Assembly (NCBI GenBank): GCA_947631685.1
Contig: CANRMI010000008.1
Location: 45,551-109,550 of the forward strand
Reading direction: 5' to 3'
DNA from: an uncultured Lachnospiraceae bacterium
Lineage (GTDB): Bacteria > Bacillota > Clostridia > Lachnospirales > Lachnospiraceae
Length of the DNA stretch: 64,000 bases
Shown here: positions 62,815 through 64,000 of the stretch, one piece after another
Layout: every line of letters begins with the position of its first letter
Position numbering within the stretch: position 1 is the stretch's first letter
Made by a program: the position numbers and the translations under genes
Notes under the pieces: generated by a model
Database searches by the model: none
Seen by the model: only the letters and a program-made list of their open reading frames with translations
What the model was told of the DNA's origin: nothing

Positions 62815-63837
62815 ATGAAAGTAACGTTGGGAAAGACCGGTATCACGGTGGAGAAAAACGGCTTCGGAGCGCTGCCCGTACAGAGAGTGGAAAAGCAGAA
62901 AGCGGCTGCGCTGATAAGAAAGGCTTATGAAGGGGGCATCCGCTTTTTCGATACGGCCAGAAGCTATACCGACAGTGAGGAAAAGCTGGGAGAGGCTCTC
63001 GCGGGTATTCCCAGAGAAAGCTATTATCTGGCCACCAAGACGCCTGCCGGAAACGGAGAAGATTTCCGGAAGGATTTAGAGACCTCTTTGGAGAAGCTGC
63101 GGACGGATTACATAGACATCTACCAGTTTCACAATCCCTCTTTCTGTCCGAAGCCCGGGGATGGTACGGGGCTCTATGAGGCCATGGAAGAGGCCAGAAA
63201 GCAGGGGAAGATCCATTTTATCGGGATTACCAATCACAGGATAGCCGTGGCCAGGGAAGCCATAGAGTCAGGACTGTACGATACGCTGCAGTTTCCGTTC
63301 AGCTATCTTTCCTCGGACAGGGATTTGGAAGTGGAAGAACTCTGTAAGGAAGCGAATATGGGCTTTATCGCCATGAAAGCCATGTCGGGGGGACTGATTA
63401 CAAGCGGCCGCAACGCCTACGCCTTTATGGCGCAGTTTCCCAACGTGCTCCCTATCTGGGGCATCCAGCGGGAAGAGGAACTGAATGAGTTTTTGGACTG
63501 CGGGAAGAATCCGCCCGAGATGACAAAAGAGCTGCTGGCGGCCATAGAAAAGGACAAGGAGGTCCTGGCGGGGGAATTTTGCAGGGGATGCGGCTACTGC
63601 CAGCCCTGTCCGGCGGGAATCGAAATCTTTATGTGCGCCCGCATGTCCCTTTTGCTCCGCAGAGGAGTGACAGAGGAATATCTGAAACCCTACTGGCAGG
63701 AGAAAATGGCCAAAATAGAAGAGTGCCTCCACTGCGGCAGATGCGGCGCAAGATGCCCCTACGGGCTGGATACGCCGACGCTGTTAGAGCAGAACTACCG
63801 GGATTATAAGGAGGTACTGCAGGGAAAGCCGTTATAG
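62815..63837 (+). CDS. Aldo/keto reductase with C-terminal iron-sulfur domain
   Basis: 340 residues. The AKR barrel has the catalytic set in order: Asp and Tyr in FFDTARSYTDSE, Lys in YLATKTP, His in YQFHNP. The C-terminal about 90 residues carry two cysteine clusters: CRGCGYCQPCP and CLHCGRCGARCPYG. The second matches a 4Fe-4S motif. This AKR-ferredoxin fusion is common in anaerobes and probably draws electrons from ferredoxin-type donors. The substrate is unknown. Confidence 0.9.
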   Translation: MKVTLGKTGITVEKNGFGALPVQRVEKQKAAALIRKAYEGGIRFFDTARSYTDSEEKLGEALAGIPRESYYLATKTPAGNGEDFRKDLETSLEKLRTDYIDIYQFHNPSFCPKPGDGTGLYEAMEEARKQGKIHFIGITNHRIAVAREAIESGLYDTLQFPFSYLSSDRDLEVEELCKEANMGFIAMKAMSGGLITSGRNAYAFMAQFPNVLPIWGIQREEELNEFLDCGKNPPEMTKELLAAIEKDKEVLAGEFCRGCGYCQPCPAGIEIFMCARMSLLLRRGVTEEYLKPYWQEKMAKIEECLHCGRCGARCPYGLDTPTLLEQNYRDYKEVLQGKPL

Positions 63838-64000
63838 CGATACGGCAGGAAAGTTTTTATAGAGGCGCTGTGGGGATTACAAGAAAAAACGCGCGCTAGC
63901 ATGAGGGAGGCAAGTGTAAGAAAACTGAACCATAGTCAAGTAAGTAGACACATTTTTTTGTAAATTTTCTACCGGAGACAGAGAATTATTTCTGTCTCCA
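63838..64000. other. Right-edge intergenic region, no gene seen
   Basis: 163 bp. It holds no ORF beyond about 20 codons. GGAGACAGA (63974-63982) and TCTGTCTCC (63991-63999) form an inverted repeat at the very edge that may be a terminator stem or the end of an element that continues outside. Confidence 0.5.

Overview
The window looks like chromosome from a Gram-positive, endospore-forming, anaerobic Clostridia member, most likely a Lachnospiraceae (inference). The reasons are a spore engulfment amidase (spoIIP) at the left edge, a T-box-controlled trp operon, an ACT/UPF0210 gene pair, Pta-AckA acetate metabolism, lipoproteins with Gram-positive-style lipoboxes, strong AGGAGG ribosome binding sites and TTGACA/TATAAT promoters. 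Base composition is moderately GC-rich. No rRNA, CRISPR array, transposase, integrase or phage gene was seen.

Layout. 1-1585: end of spoIIP and a CPBP membrane protease. 1688-11402: an unusual transport locus with two very large paralogous lipoproteins (propeller-like region plus ABC solute-binding domain), two sugar-type ABC permeases, an HlyD-like adaptor and a two-TM MacB-like protein, but no ATPase. 11494-14418: glycolytic gpmI and eno. 14507-17308: trkA-trkH potassium uptake. 17436-20617: secG, rnr, smpB and the tmRNA gene ssrA (protein export and ribosome rescue). 20871-24396: a BlaI-type repressor, an M56 sensor protease with an unfamiliar C-terminal domain, an Asp-box protein and a small membrane protein. 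24525-30218: a two-component system among membrane proteins and lipoproteins of unknown role. 30230-34966: HAD phosphatase, CheV-like protein, a sirtuin-like protein without the usual catalytic His, and a repeat-rich membrane protein. 34986-40137: hisHF, ung, a diaminopimelate decarboxylase fused to a Nudix domain, and a D,D-carboxypeptidase. 40213-40370: tRNA-Leu(CAA) with a duplicated and partly inverted 3' end. 40482-48766: zinc-finger membrane protein, polA, coaE, an FtsA-like protein, walJ-like nuclease, ACT protein and UPF0210 protein. 48787-52204 (minus strand): tmcAL and a second potassium system (ktrB, ktrA). 52336-54606: pta-ackA. 55085-61920: T-box leader and the complete trpEGDCFBA operon. 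62024-63837: DUF177 protein, rpmF and an iron-sulfur aldo/keto reductase.

How the parts fit. Most of the window is housekeeping: lower glycolysis to acetyl-phosphate and acetate, potassium homeostasis by two systems, tryptophan synthesis under tRNA-Trp sensing, DNA repair and trans-translation. The regions most likely to hold undescribed biology are the ATPase-less lipoprotein/permease/adaptor locus (1688-11402), the repressor/M56-protease module just after ssrA, the sirtuin-like gene at 32174, the LysA-Nudix fusion, and the rearranged tRNA-Leu 3' end. Coordinates of start codons were set from visible ribosome binding sites and promoters. Family assignments come from motif recognition only; no database search was run.
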